DNA of 63,369 bases from JBFWVD01 sp050246915 (GTDB lineage: Bacteria; Actinomycetota; Acidimicrobiia; Acidimicrobiales; Ilumatobacteraceae): NCBI GenBank assembly GCA_050246915.1, contig JBFWVD010000028.1, positions 1 to 63,369 of the forward strand, given 5' to 3'. The notes beneath the pieces were generated by a model. The model made no database searches. It was not told where the DNA came from and saw only the letters and a list, made by a program, of their open reading frames with translations. Numbering within the stretch: position 1 is the first letter of the stretch; every line of letters begins with the position of its first letter. This document shows, in pieces, positions 36,804 through 45,299 of the stretch. Made by a program: the position numbers and the translations under genes.

Positions 36804-38163
36804 CACCGTGTCTCCAGAACCCCCCGTGTCTCCAGAACCCCCCGTGTCTCCAGAACCCCCCGTGTCTCCAGAACCCCCCGTGTCTCCAGAACCCCCCGTG
36901 TCTCCAGAACAGTTCGCGCTCGAGGCACGGCAATGGCTCGCCGCCAACATGCGCCGGCGCGACAGTGACGCGTCCTCGCACAGCATCCTGGGCCGCGCCA
37001 CCCATCGCGACGCCGACGATCTGGCGAGGCAACGGAGCTTGCAGCGCAAGGTGTTCGAAGGCGGCTACGCCGGCATCACCTGGCCGATCCGCTATGGCGG
37101 GCGGGGGTTGGGAGCCGAGCACGAGCGGGCGTTCACCCGGGAGGCGAGCAACTATGTGATGCCGGACCTCGGCATCGCCGGCGGAACGACGGCACTGGTG
37201 TGTGGCCCGACGGTGCTCGTCCACGCCACCGATGACTTCAGGTCGCGTCACGCCCCGGCCATGCTGGCAGGCGACGAACTGTGGGTGCAGTTCTTCTCCG
37301 AGCCGAGCGCCGGCTCTGATCTCGCCGCCATCCTCACCAGCGCGGTTCGCGTGGACGGCGGTTGGCGGATCAACGGATCGAAGGTGTGGAGCAGCGCAGC
37401 CCACTACGCCGACTACGGCCTGTGCCTGACCCGCACCAACTGGGATGTCCCCAAGCACAAGGGCGTCACCTGGCTGGCCGTACCGACATCGGCACCCGGC
37501 GTGACCATCCGACCCATCCGGGAGATCAACGGCAGCGCCGAGTTCTGTGAGGTGTTCCTCGACGACGTGTTCGTCCCCGACGACCATCTCATCGGCGAGG
37601 TCGATCGCGGTTGGACGGTGACGCGCACCATGCTCACCTTCGAACGCCTGGCCGGTGACCCCGACAGCAAAGCACCAGGACCTCGCGCCCTGGCGCCCGA
37701 TCTGGTGGCTCTCGCATCGCGCGCTGGTCGACTCGATGACGCGTCGGTGCGTCAGGCCATCTCCACCGCGCACGTCAACGACGTGGTGCAAGAGGCGTTC
37801 CTCCATCGACTCGCCGCGCTGTACGACTCGGGCGAAGCACCCGACGGATACGCGTCCTACGGCAAGCTCGCCTCCGGGACCTACAACCCGATCCGTGCCC
37901 GAATGGGCCTCATCGCCGCGGGGGAGTCAGCCATCGCATGGTCGCCGGCCGATCCCGATGGGGCAACCGCAGCGACCGACTATCTGAACGGTCGCATCCT
38001 GTCGATCGCCGGTGGCACCAACGAGATGCAGCGCAACAGCATCGGCGAGTCGGTGCTCGGTCTGCCGAGAGAGCCGGCGTTCGATCTCGATGTCCCGTTC
38101 AGCGAGGTCGTTCGGCGAGCCGGTCGGTTCACCACCACTGACCGCGCCGGACAACCGGGCTGA
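36796..38163 (+). CDS. acyl-CoA dehydrogenase with N-terminal VSPEPP repeat
   Basis: This 455-residue partner of the preceding dehydrogenase has GYAGITWPIRYGGRGLG, the FSEPSAGSDLA flavin/substrate motif, WRINGSKVWSS, and the C-terminal AGGTNEMQRNSIGESVLGLPR, which is the FAD-binding form complementary to its neighbour. Residues 5-38 consist of five VSPEPP units and a partial sixth, encoded by an 18-bp tandem repeat; ordinary family members have no such head. The repeat length keeps the frame whatever the copy number. Overlapping genes and the matched pair of C-termini suggest an alpha2-beta2 enzyme. Confidence 0.88.
   Translation: MDDTVSPEPPVSPEPPVSPEPPVSPEPPVSPEPPVSPEQFALEARQWLAANMRRRDSDASSHSILGRATHRDADDLARQRSLQRKVFEGGYAGITWPIRYGGRGLGAEHERAFTREASNYVMPDLGIAGGTTALVCGPTVLVHATDDFRSRHAPAMLAGDELWVQFFSEPSAGSDLAAILTSAVRVDGGWRINGSKVWSSAAHYADYGLCLTRTNWDVPKHKGVTWLAVPTSAPGVTIRPIREINGSAEFCEVFLDDVFVPDDHLIGEVDRGWTVTRTMLTFERLAGDPDSKAPGPRALAPDLVALASRAGRLDDASVRQAISTAHVNDVVQEAFLHRLAALYDSGEAPDGYASYGKLASGTYNPIRARMGLIAAGESAIAWSPADPDGATAATDYLNGRILSIAGGTNEMQRNSIGESVLGLPREPAFDLDVPFSEVVRRAGRFTTTDRAGQPG
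36808..36910 (+). repeat. 18-bp coding minisatellite (VSPEPP repeat)
   Basis: Five identical 18-bp units of GTGTCTCCAGAACCCCCC begin at 36808, 36826, 36844, 36862 and 36880, followed by a partial unit at 36898-36910. The units show no base differences, which points to recent expansion. They lie in frame in the acyl-CoA dehydrogenase gene. Each unit begins with GTG, so every repeat could in principle offer a start codon. Confidence 0.95.
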
Positions 38164-38215
38164 CGCGTCATGCCACGGGGCGAGGCTCGGTTGACCGCGA
38201 CGACAGAATGATCAG

Positions 38216-38776
38216 ATGAGCAACGTCGATGAACTCGTGGGCCTCGGCCGGCCGGCGCCCGAGGATCCGTCCACGGCCCGCACTGCCTATCGCCGGCCAC
38301 AGTCACCCGATCTCGTCGGCGACGTGATCGTCGAAGGTGCGCTCACCGACGACGAGCGGTTGTGGGTGCCGCAGTCGCAGTGGGTGTCGTTCCGGCCGCT
38401 GCTGTTCGGCGTCAGCCACGGCTACTACGTCAACCTGCTCCGGGTACGGCGGGCCGGCGTGCTGAGTCGGCATCGCCACAGCGGCCCGGTGCATGCGTGG
38501 GTCATCAAGGGCTCATGGCACTACCTCGAACACGATTGGGTCGCGTCGGAAGGCACGTACGCGTTCGAGGCACCGGCCGAGACCCACACACTCGTGGTGC
38601 CCGACGACGTCGAGGAGATGATCACCATGTTCCATGTCACGGGCGGACTCGTCTACGTGGATCCAGATGGCAGCCCCACCGGCTACGAAGACGCCCACAC
38701 CAAGCTGACGATGGCTCGCGCCCACTACGAGGCCGTCGGCCTGGGCGCGTCGTTCGCGGATCAGTTCGTGAGATGA
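38216..38776 (+). CDS. 2,4'-dihydroxyacetophenone dioxygenase-like cupin
   Basis: This 186-residue single-domain cupin resembles the iron-dependent C-C-cleaving 2,4'-dihydroxyacetophenone and acetylacetone dioxygenases. The first cupin motif is VLSRHRHSGPVHAWVIKGSW, with three histidines placed as metal ligands, and the second is APAETHTLVVPD. These enzymes cleave a beta-dicarbonyl or hydroxy-ketone bond with oxygen. It is coupled by ATGA to an acetoacetate-decarboxylase-like gene. An aryl or alicyclic ketone pathway fits the neighbourhood, but the substrate is inferred. Confidence 0.78.
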   Translation: MSNVDELVGLGRPAPEDPSTARTAYRRPQSPDLVGDVIVEGALTDDERLWVPQSQWVSFRPLLFGVSHGYYVNLLRVRRAGVLSRHRHSGPVHAWVIKGSWHYLEHDWVASEGTYAFEAPAETHTLVVPDDVEEMITMFHVTGGLVYVDPDGSPTGYEDAHTKLTMARAHYEAVGLGASFADQFVR

Positions 38777-39558
38777 CCCACGACCCCAGCCGCGAGTTCG
38801 CGTTCGGTCCCCGGACGCTCCCGGCCGTCACGTCGGTGGAGCGCCAACACACCACCGTCGTGTCGTTCGTGACCGAACGCGATGCGGTGAGTTGGATGCT
38901 GCCGCGACACTTCACCGCCACCGAACGCCCGGTGGTGTCGGTCATGCATCAGCAGTTGGAGGGCGTCGACTACATGCGCGGCCGGGGCTACAACCTGGTG
39001 AACGTGGCGGTCACGGCACGCTTCACCGGTGAGCAGGGAACGACCGTGGCTCCCTTCCCCCTGGTGATCTGGGAGAACCACACCATGCCGATCATCGCGG
39101 GGCGGGAGTTGCACGGCAATCCCAAGATCTTCGGCGACGTGTCCGAGGTGATGGGCGACGCGAGGGTCGATCCGTCGATCTCGTTCGAAGTCGAAGAGTA
39201 CGGGTCAACTCTCATTGACGCAGGCCTCACCCAGCTTCGCCCGTCCTCGAGCGACGCGTTGGAACGGACGAACGCAGGCTCGGCCGAGGCCCTGATCTTC
39301 GGATGGCGTCTCATCCCCAACGCCGACGGCACCATCGCCATCGACGAGCCCACACTCATTCGCGGCGCATCGCAGTTCGAACGAACCTGGACCGGTACGG
39401 GCGAGCTCACCATCCATCGCCGGGTCCTCGACGAGGCGCCGTACTCGAGCCACGTGGTGCAGGCGTTGGCCGACTTGCCGCAAGTCGAGATGCGGCGGGC
39501 TTTCCACGGTGTGGGTACCGCCCAACTGTTCCGCAACCGCACCGTCGTCCTGAGCTGA
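38773..39558 (+). CDS. acetoacetate decarboxylase family protein
   Basis: This 261-residue protein matches the acetoacetate decarboxylase superfamily: ARFTGEQGTTVAPFPLVIWEN, then the ELHGNPKIFGD motif whose lysine aligns with the Schiff-base lysine of true decarboxylases, and a later ELTIHRRVLDEAPYS. Some members decarboxylate beta-keto acids, others act as hydratases or aldolases. The ATG overlaps the cupin stop (ATGA). Together the pair suggests processing of a 1,3-dicarbonyl or beta-keto acid intermediate. Confidence 0.8.
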   Translation: MTHDPSREFAFGPRTLPAVTSVERQHTTVVSFVTERDAVSWMLPRHFTATERPVVSVMHQQLEGVDYMRGRGYNLVNVAVTARFTGEQGTTVAPFPLVIWENHTMPIIAGRELHGNPKIFGDVSEVMGDARVDPSISFEVEEYGSTLIDAGLTQLRPSSSDALERTNAGSAEALIFGWRLIPNADGTIAIDEPTLIRGASQFERTWTGTGELTIHRRVLDEAPYSSHVVQALADLPQVEMRRAFHGVGTAQLFRNRTVVLS

Positions 39559-39587
39559 GCCGACCCCACCATCGATGCGGAGGAGCG

Positions 39588-39947
39588 ATGACCGAGAAGC
39601 AGCATCGGATCTACACCACCCCCGTCGCCAGTGTGTATCCCCACTACGTCGCCAAGGCGGAGCGCAAGGGGCGCACCCGGGCAGAGGTCGACGAGATCCT
39701 TCGATGGCTCACCGGATACGACCAGCACGCGTTGGAGGCGCGGCTTGCCGATCAGAGCGACTTCGAGTCGTTCTTCGCCGAGGCTCCCGCGCCGAACCCG
39801 GCTCGCCGTTCCATCACGGGCGTGGTGTGCGGCGTACGTGTCCAGGACATCGACGACCCGCTCATGCAAGAGGTCCGTTACGCCGACAAGCTCATCGACG
39901 AACTGGCCAAAGGAAAGGCCATGGCCAAGATCCTCCGGCAAGGTTGA
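39588..39947 (+). CDS. DUF2200 family protein
   Basis: This 119-residue protein begins MTEKQHRIYTTPVASVYPHY, the usual opening of DUF2200 proteins, and contains the family blocks EVDEILRWLTGYD and DPLMQEVRYADKLIDELAKGK. GGAGGAGCG precedes the ATG at 39588. Function is unknown; the family is small, soluble and often stress- or YdeI-like in context. It ends 7 bp from the stop of a convergent gene and seems unrelated to the catabolic genes before it. Confidence 0.85.
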   Translation: MTEKQHRIYTTPVASVYPHYVAKAERKGRTRAEVDEILRWLTGYDQHALEARLADQSDFESFFAEAPAPNPARRSITGVVCGVRVQDIDDPLMQEVRYADKLIDELAKGKAMAKILRQG

Positions 39948-39954
39948 GCGACGC

Positions 39955-40317
39955 TCAGCCCTTCACGTACGAGCGCTTCTCTGCGATCAGCCCGTCGACC
40001 ACGCGGAACACGTCGATTCCCCGCACGTGTCCGTCCGACCATCGGTAGGTCCAGAGCTGGATGATGCTGTCACCGGCGTCGATGGTCTGTTCGACCTCGA
40101 AGACACTGGCGGTGTCGTCGAAGATCGGCCGCCACGCGTCGGCGATCGCGGCACGTCCAACGAAAGGCGTGCCGTCCGGTGCCGGACCGGTTCCGTCGAA
40201 CAGGCAGTCATCGGTGAGCAGCGCAATGGTCGCATCGAGATCGTGCGCCGCCCAACGCCGACCGAACTCCATCACCAGATCAAGCGGGGTGGTCATGGCC
40301 TGATAGTAGGTGCTCAT
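39955..40317 (-). CDS. SnoaL/NTF2-like protein
   Basis: This 120-residue protein has the NTF2-like pattern of SnoaL proteins: LVMEFGRRWAAHDLDATIALL, the DDCLFDGTG turn, WRPIFDD, and the strands IIQLWTYRWSDG and GIDVFRVVDGLIAEKRSY. The fold includes small polyketide cyclases, isomerases and dehydratases as well as non-enzymatic binders. The start is uncertain: ATG at 40317 or at 40296, neither with a strong ribosome site. Both overlap the end of the upstream membrane-protein gene, suggesting coupling. Confidence 0.75.
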   Translation of the reverse strand: MSTYYQAMTTPLDLVMEFGRRWAAHDLDATIALLTDDCLFDGTGPAPDGTPFVGRAAIADAWRPIFDDTASVFEVEQTIDAGDSIIQLWTYRWSDGHVRGIDVFRVVDGLIAEKRSYVKG

Positions 40318-40948
40318 CCGACGACGGGGAACCGCTGATGGCGCCGAAGGGACGCATCGACGAGCGACCACAACGAGCCCGTTGCACGAGGCACACGATC
40401 ACCAACACGATGACCCCGGCCCCCGGGATGATCCACGGCGGCACGATGACCGTGGCGCCGATCGCGCCGACCGTGGCGCGGTTGGAGATGTGACCACGCC
40501 GACGCCACGCGACGATCACGAGCAGCCCAGCCACCGCGGCATACCAGACCGACGAGTTGGCGAGCGAGTGATCGGCCACATCCGGGATCGAGCCGGTCGG
40601 AGCGCGCGAGTAGCCGGCGGCGACGAGGTCGTCGACCACGCGCAGGTTGCCGGCCATCACGACGATCGCGGCAACCAACCACGCCGCGCATGCGACGAGG
40701 AGATCCACTTGGCGTCGAGCAGCAGCCGTTGCCCATACCAACACGCTCACCACCGCGGCTGCCATGAACGGCGCCGTGGCACCAGCGAGATGTTCGGCGG
40801 CGTGGCCATCGACGTCATAGCGCGAGGTCAGCAAGACGCGTTGGGCGAGCAGCGCGGCGGCGACGATCGCCGGCAATGGCCACCAAAGGCGAGCAAGGGA
40901 GCCGGGGCGCGACATCCTGGAATCAACGGTGAGGTCGTGATTCGCCAT
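40280..40948 (-). CDS. integral membrane protein of unknown function
   Basis: This 222-residue protein has about five or six hydrophobic segments (LWWPLPAIVAAALLAQ, AAAVVSVLVWATAA, LLVACAAWLVAAIVVMAG, YAAVAGLLVIVAW, VIVPPWIIPGAGVIVLVIVC). No family signature is recognised. The ATG at 40948 has TAGGA upstream; an ATG at 40915 is possible. The C-terminal tail is basic and likely cytoplasmic. It overlaps the NTF2-like gene by up to 38 bases and is divergent from the deacylase gene. Confidence 0.7.
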   Translation of the reverse strand: MANHDLTVDSRMSRPGSLARLWWPLPAIVAAALLAQRVLLTSRYDVDGHAAEHLAGATAPFMAAAVVSVLVWATAAARRQVDLLVACAAWLVAAIVVMAGNLRVVDDLVAAGYSRAPTGSIPDVADHSLANSSVWYAAVAGLLVIVAWRRRGHISNRATVGAIGATVIVPPWIIPGAGVIVLVIVCLVQRARCGRSSMRPFGAISGSPSSDEHLLSGHDHPA

Positions 40949-41039
40949 GGTCCTACGGACGCACCAATCGCAGTTCCGGGTGACAGCGACTTCGTCATGG
41001 CTTGGAGCAACACTGTTGAACAAGGCGCCCAACATCACC

Positions 41040-41055
41040 ACACCTGATTTGGTGT
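41040..41055. promoter_or_regulatory. inverted repeat, possible operator
   Basis: ACACC-TGATTT-GGTGT forms a perfect 5-bp inverted repeat in the 185-bp divergent region, about 80 bp before the deacylase start. The spacing is like that of GntR- or similar dimer sites. No matching regulator gene is adjacent, so this is tentative. Confidence 0.3.
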
Positions 41056-41133
41056 CAGATCTCTTTACAGCGTGGTCGACCGGGCTTACGGTGGCCGACG
41101 CGCACCGGTGTTGCCTCTGGGGGAGGTCCATCC

Positions 41134-42728
41134 ATGGCTCAGTTCGACGTCGTCATCAAAGACGGCATGATCTTCGACGGCCGTCGAAACCCGAGGTTCC
41201 GCGGCGACGTTGGGATTGTCGACGGTCGGGTCGCCGAGGTCGGCCGGCTCCGAGTCTCAGATGCCAGGCGCGTCGTGGACGCGACCGGCCTGCATGTGGC
41301 ACCCGGGTTCATCGATCTGCACACCCACTACGACTCGCAGATCTTCTGGGATCCCTACTGCTCCACGTCTGGTTGGCACGGGATCACGTCGGTCGTCATC
41401 GGCAACTGCGGGTTCGGGTTCTCACCGGTTCGGCGCGAAGAGCGCGAGCGGGCCATGTTGACCATGACGCGCAACGAGGCGGTGCCGCTCGCCGCCATGA
41501 AGGAGGGCATGCCCTGGGACTGGGAGACCTTCCCGGAGTTCCTCGATTCGGTCGATCGCGTGCCCAAGTCCGTGAACGTGTTGGCCTATGTGCCGCTCAA
41601 CCCCGTGATGGTGTGGGCCATGGGTCTCGAGCGGGCGAAGTCCGGCGTGCTCCCGAGCGATGCCGAGCACGCTGAGATGCAACGGATCTTGACAGAGGCC
41701 ATGGCGGCGGGTGCCAGTGGCGTTTCGGCCCAGCGCATGGGCACACGCAGCGTGCAGCGCGACTACGACGGCACGCCGATGGCGACCGACCTCATGCACG
41801 ACGAGACGATGCTCGCCCTCGCCGACGTCCTGTCGGACCTCAACGATGGCTTCATCCAGTACACGTACGTGGACATCGCGGCGGCCATGTCGGGGGATCA
41901 CTCGACACGCGAGAGTCGCGTGCATCCGCACATCGAGTTGGTGGCGGCCCGCAGTGGCCGGCCGGTGATCGTGGGCGGGGCGGGTGAGGCGGACGGTGAA
42001 TGGCTGGCGGCGTGCCGCGAGAAGGGTCTTCGCATCCATGGCATGGGCAACACGGTCACGTACCTCAGCCAACCGATGATCACCAACCTCGCCGAGGGAC
42101 CCAACCTGGTCGACTTCTCCGTCGCGTGGTGCCAGGCCACCGTGGGCTCGATCGAGGAGGTGAAGGCCAAGTTCGCGCGACGCGAGGTGCGCGATGCGAT
42201 GCGCGCCGATCTCCCCATACTCGAAGCGGCGCTCGGGAAGATCTCCGACTGGGTGTTGCTGCGAGGCGTCAACCCATCGATCGCCAAGTTCGACGAGACA
42301 CCGCTCGGGCACGTCGCATCGGCGATGGGCATCGACGATCTGCTCGACGCGTTCTGCGAGATCAACATCGCCGACGACCTACGGACCAAGTGGTACTGGG
42401 AACTGGGCGGTGGGTCGCTGCTCGGTTCGCGACTCGAGACCCACAAGGCCATGGCCGACGATCCGTACATGATCCCGGGCATCTCCGATGGCGGCGCGCA
42501 CACCAAGTACTCAACGACCGGCAACTACCCCACGAGCTACTTGATGCACTACGTACGCGAGCAGGGTTGGCACACGCTCGAGGATGCCCACTGGCGCCTG
42601 AGCGGACTGCCGGCCCATTGCGCCGGGTTCCGCGACCGAGGCGTGATCGCCGAGGGAGCGGCAGCCGACATCGTCGTGTACGACTACGAGAACCTCGCCA
42701 TCTCCGAGCGGGAGACGGTGTACGACTA
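41134..42728 (+). CDS. N-acyl-D-amino-acid deacylase family amidohydrolase, 3' end lost in gap
   Basis: The visible 531 residues form a metal-dependent amidohydrolase close to D-aminoacylase. The metal motif is DLHTHYDSQ (His63, His65), IGNCGFGFSP carries the family cysteine (Cys92), and PGISDGGAHTKY carries a late aspartate. The family cleaves N-acyl groups from D-amino acids or acts on hydantoin-like and other cyclic amides. GGGGGAGG precedes the ATG. The sequence stops at the N run; about 40-50 C-terminal residues (the closing beta-sandwich strand) are missing. The apparent open frame continuing through the gap into a hydrolase is an artefact. Confidence 0.88.
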
Positions 42729-42828
42729 NNNNNNNNNNNNNNNNNNNNNNNNNNNNNNNNNNNNNNNNNNNNNNNNNNNNNNNNNNNNNNNNNNNNNNNN
42801 NNNNNNNNNNNNNNNNNNNNNNNNNNNN
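42729..42828. other. assembly gap of 100 N
   Basis: Exactly 100 N mark a scaffold join of conventional length, so the true distance is unknown. From the missing parts of the two flanking genes I estimate at least 450-500 bp absent: about 45 codons of the deacylase and about 112 codons of the PKD-hydrolase. The right-hand side is a member of a multi-copy gene family, which probably caused the assembly break. Confidence 0.98.
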
Positions 42829-44565
42829 GCCGGTCAGGACAAGACCATCTACGCGTTCCGCGCTGCCGCGGAATCGGCCCGCTTCTCCAAGTACTTGGCC
42901 GCCCAGATCTACGGCGCCGCGCCCCATCACTCGTATGTATGGGGCGGCAGCGGCGGTGGTCGACGCTCACCGGGATGCCTCGAGTACTGCCCCGACGTAT
43001 GGGATGGCGCACTGCCGTTCATGGGCGGCGGCGAGACCGAGGAGCACGGCGTGCTCGGCGAGTCGCGAGGTGGCGGGGGCAACTTCCCGTTCATGTTCAA
43101 CGTGCAGCGACTCTTGGGAGACAAGCTGATCGACCTCGTCGACGCGGTCTCGCCGGGCGGCAGCGGAGATCCGTTTGCCGGGCTCGACACCCACACCCGC
43201 GAGGAACTCGCCAGCTTGTACCGACTGGGCTTTCCTCGCGGCGACGAGTGGGTCATCGGTCAGCCCTCGGGAGTGATCTGGCAGTGGGGATCGATGGCCG
43301 ACCGACTCCAGAGTGAGAGCACCTACTACCAAGACTTCTGGACGAAGCCCGGCCACATCGGTTTCGACCAACCCGATCTGGTCACGCCCGATCTCATCGA
43401 CAAGCCCGGCACCATCACCCGGGTCATCTGCGCGCAGGACTTCATCGACGATCCCGAGTTGGCCGGACCCAAGTACGACAAGCTCCGTCCCCGGGCCCTG
43501 ATGCTGGCTGGCGCTCGAGGCTTCGATCTGCCGATCGCGGTCGAGGTTCCCGGCGCGTCGGATGGCTACCAACTCGGCATGAATGTGATGATCACAACGG
43601 GGGCAGCTGCTGGGCGGTCGTTGTACGTGATGTACGCCGTCGACGATCTCATGGTGTGCGATGGCGCTGGCGAGGCGAGCAACCAGCGCTTCACCGACGT
43701 GAAGCCCGGCGACGCGGTCCACCTCAGCAACCGGGCATTCCTGGCCCACTGCTACTACTCGCGTCATCACCTCACCGATGAGGCGAAGTGGGACTTCCTC
43801 CGTGTCGACGGCAAGCCGATCCATGTGCAGCACCCGATCCCGGGGAACACACCGTTCATGGGCGTGAAGTACAGCGGGCAGTACGAGGGAAAGCTGCTGT
43901 GGATCCACCACACCCACGATGCCTCCCTGTGGCCATCGGACGGAGTGGTGTACGGCGCGCAGGTCCTCAGGGCCCAAGGGCCCGAAGCAGCCGCCCGCAA
44001 GTTCTGCATGCGATGGACGGAGAACGCCGAGCATGTCCCCGCCGAGTTCGTGCCGTCCATGCCCGATCGCTCGAGCAATACGTGGCTCATCGACTACCGG
44101 CCCCACATCGAGCAGGGCCTGGCCGATCTTGCGCAGTGGGTCGAGAACGGCGTCGAACCTGCGGGGACCACGTTCACCTACCGCGACGGGAAGGTGTCCC
44201 TTCCCCGGTCGGCAGACGAGCGCGGTGGTGTGCAGCCCGTCGTGCACGTGTCAGCCAACGGCGGCTCGAGGGCCGAGGTCGCGGTCGCGGAGACGGTCAC
44301 GTTGGAGGTTCATGCCGAGGCTCCACCGGGCGCCGGCACGATCATCGCCGCGGACTGGGACTTCGACGGATCAGGTCGCTTTGCCGTCCCGCAGCCCGGG
44401 ATCGATGGTTCATCTCGTGTCGTGACGCTCACGATCCAGCACACCTGGGACCAGCCCGGTACCTACTTCGCCACGGCGCTCGTTCATTCGCACGTCGATG
44501 GTGATGTGAAGGCAACGTCTCGCCGCCTTCCCAATCTGGCATCGGCCCGCGTGATCGTCACCTGA
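42829..44565 (+). CDS. tannase-like alpha/beta hydrolase with C-terminal PKD domain, paralogue 4 (5' end lost in gap)
   Basis: The visible 578 residues match paralogues 1-3 from about residue 113 onward. Present are nucleophile elbow GGSGGGRR (visible residue 41), IHHTHDASLWPSDG and TENAEHVPAE for acid and histidine, and a PKD-like end (IIAADWDFDGSGRFA to WDQPGTYFATALVHSHVDGD). FWTKPGHIGFDQPD places it nearest to paralogue 2. Unlike the other three it lies on the plus strand, 8.6 kb or more away, beside the deacylase. The N-terminus is in the gap, so start and possible signal peptide cannot be judged. Confidence 0.72.
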   Translation, partial: AGQDKTIYAFRAAAESARFSKYLAAQIYGAAPHHSYVWGGSGGGRRSPGCLEYCPDVWDGALPFMGGGETEEHGVLGESRGGGGNFPFMFNVQRLLGDKLIDLVDAVSPGGSGDPFAGLDTHTREELASLYRLGFPRGDEWVIGQPSGVIWQWGSMADRLQSESTYYQDFWTKPGHIGFDQPDLVTPDLIDKPGTITRVICAQDFIDDPELAGPKYDKLRPRALMLAGARGFDLPIAVEVPGASDGYQLGMNVMITTGAAAGRSLYVMYAVDDLMVCDGAGEASNQRFTDVKPGDAVHLSNRAFLAHCYYSRHHLTDEAKWDFLRVDGKPIHVQHPIPGNTPFMGVKYSGQYEGKLLWIHHTHDASLWPSDGVVYGAQVLRAQGPEAAARKFCMRWTENAEHVPAEFVPSMPDRSSNTWLIDYRPHIEQGLADLAQWVENGVEPAGTTFTYRDGKVSLPRSADERGGVQPVVHVSANGGSRAEVAVAETVTLEVHAEAPPGAGTIIAADWDFDGSGRFAVPQPGIDGSSRVVTLTIQHTWDQPGTYFATALVHSHVDGDVKATSRRLPNLASARVIVT

Positions 44566-44606
44566 CTGCGCCCGATCGGGCCGCCCGGACCGCACCTCGA
44601 CCTCGG

Positions 44607-45299
44607 TCACACCGCCATCGCAGCGCGGACCTCGTCCAGCGAATCCTCCCCACCCATACCGCGGCCGGTGACGCGGCCCGACTCCAGCACGTAGTACGTG
44701 TCGGTGGATCGGAGCGCGAAGCCGACATGCTGCTCGACGAGCAACACCGTGAAGTCGCCGCGCTTGGTGAGATCCACGATGACCTGTTCGATCTCGGCGA
44801 CCACGTTGGGCTGGATGCCCTCGGTCGGCTCGTCCAAGATCAGCAGGCGCGGTTTCGACAGCAGCGTCCGAGCGATGGCGAGTTGTTGACGCTGACCACC
44901 CGACAACAACCCTGCCCGCCGGCCCAACAGTCCGGTGAGCGCCGGGAACGTATCGAGCACCCCATCGATATCCGACTTCACGTTCGAGACCAACTGGAGG
45001 TTCTCCATCGTGGTCATCTGCGGGAAGCACAGCTGTCCTTGTGGGACATAGCCGAGGCCACTGCGCACCCGACGGTTGGGGCGAGCACGTGTCACATCCT
45101 CACCGTCGAGCAGCACCTTGCCAGACCTCACCGGGATCAGCCCGACCGCCACTCGTAGCAGCGTGGTCTTCCCGGCCCCGTTGTGCCCCATGATCGCCGC
45201 TGCGCCGCCCTTGGGTACGGAAAGGTCGACGTCGAACAGCACCATGGAGCGCCCGTAGCCCGCGGTGACCCCGATCAGTTCGAGCATTGGTTCAGCCAT
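44607..45299 (-). CDS. urtE: urea ABC transporter ATP-binding protein UrtE
   Basis: This 230-residue ATPase has Walker A GHNGAGKTTLLR, signature LLSGGQRQQLAIARTLL, Walker B LLILDEPTEGIQP and the H-loop VEQHVGFAL. The EGIQPNVVAEIEQ stretch is typical of UrtE and LivF-type subunits. It pairs with UrtD to drive urea uptake through UrtBC. It is the last gene of the operon; its start overlaps the end of urtD by 8 bases. It converges on PKD-hydrolase paralogue 4 with 41 bp between. Confidence 0.93.
   Translation of the reverse strand: MAEPMLELIGVTAGYGRSMVLFDVDLSVPKGGAAAIMGHNGAGKTTLLRVAVGLIPVRSGKVLLDGEDVTRARPNRRVRSGLGYVPQGQLCFPQMTTMENLQLVSNVKSDIDGVLDTFPALTGLLGRRAGLLSGGQRQQLAIARTLLSKPRLLILDEPTEGIQPNVVAEIEQVIVDLTKRGDFTVLLVEQHVGFALRSTDTYYVLESGRVTGRGMGGEDSLDEVRAAMAV

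Noticed and set aside
36329..36928. Minus-strand frame with repeated GVLETR units
   Set aside because: It is the antisense reading of the 18-bp minisatellite inside the acyl-CoA dehydrogenase gene and has no ribosome site.
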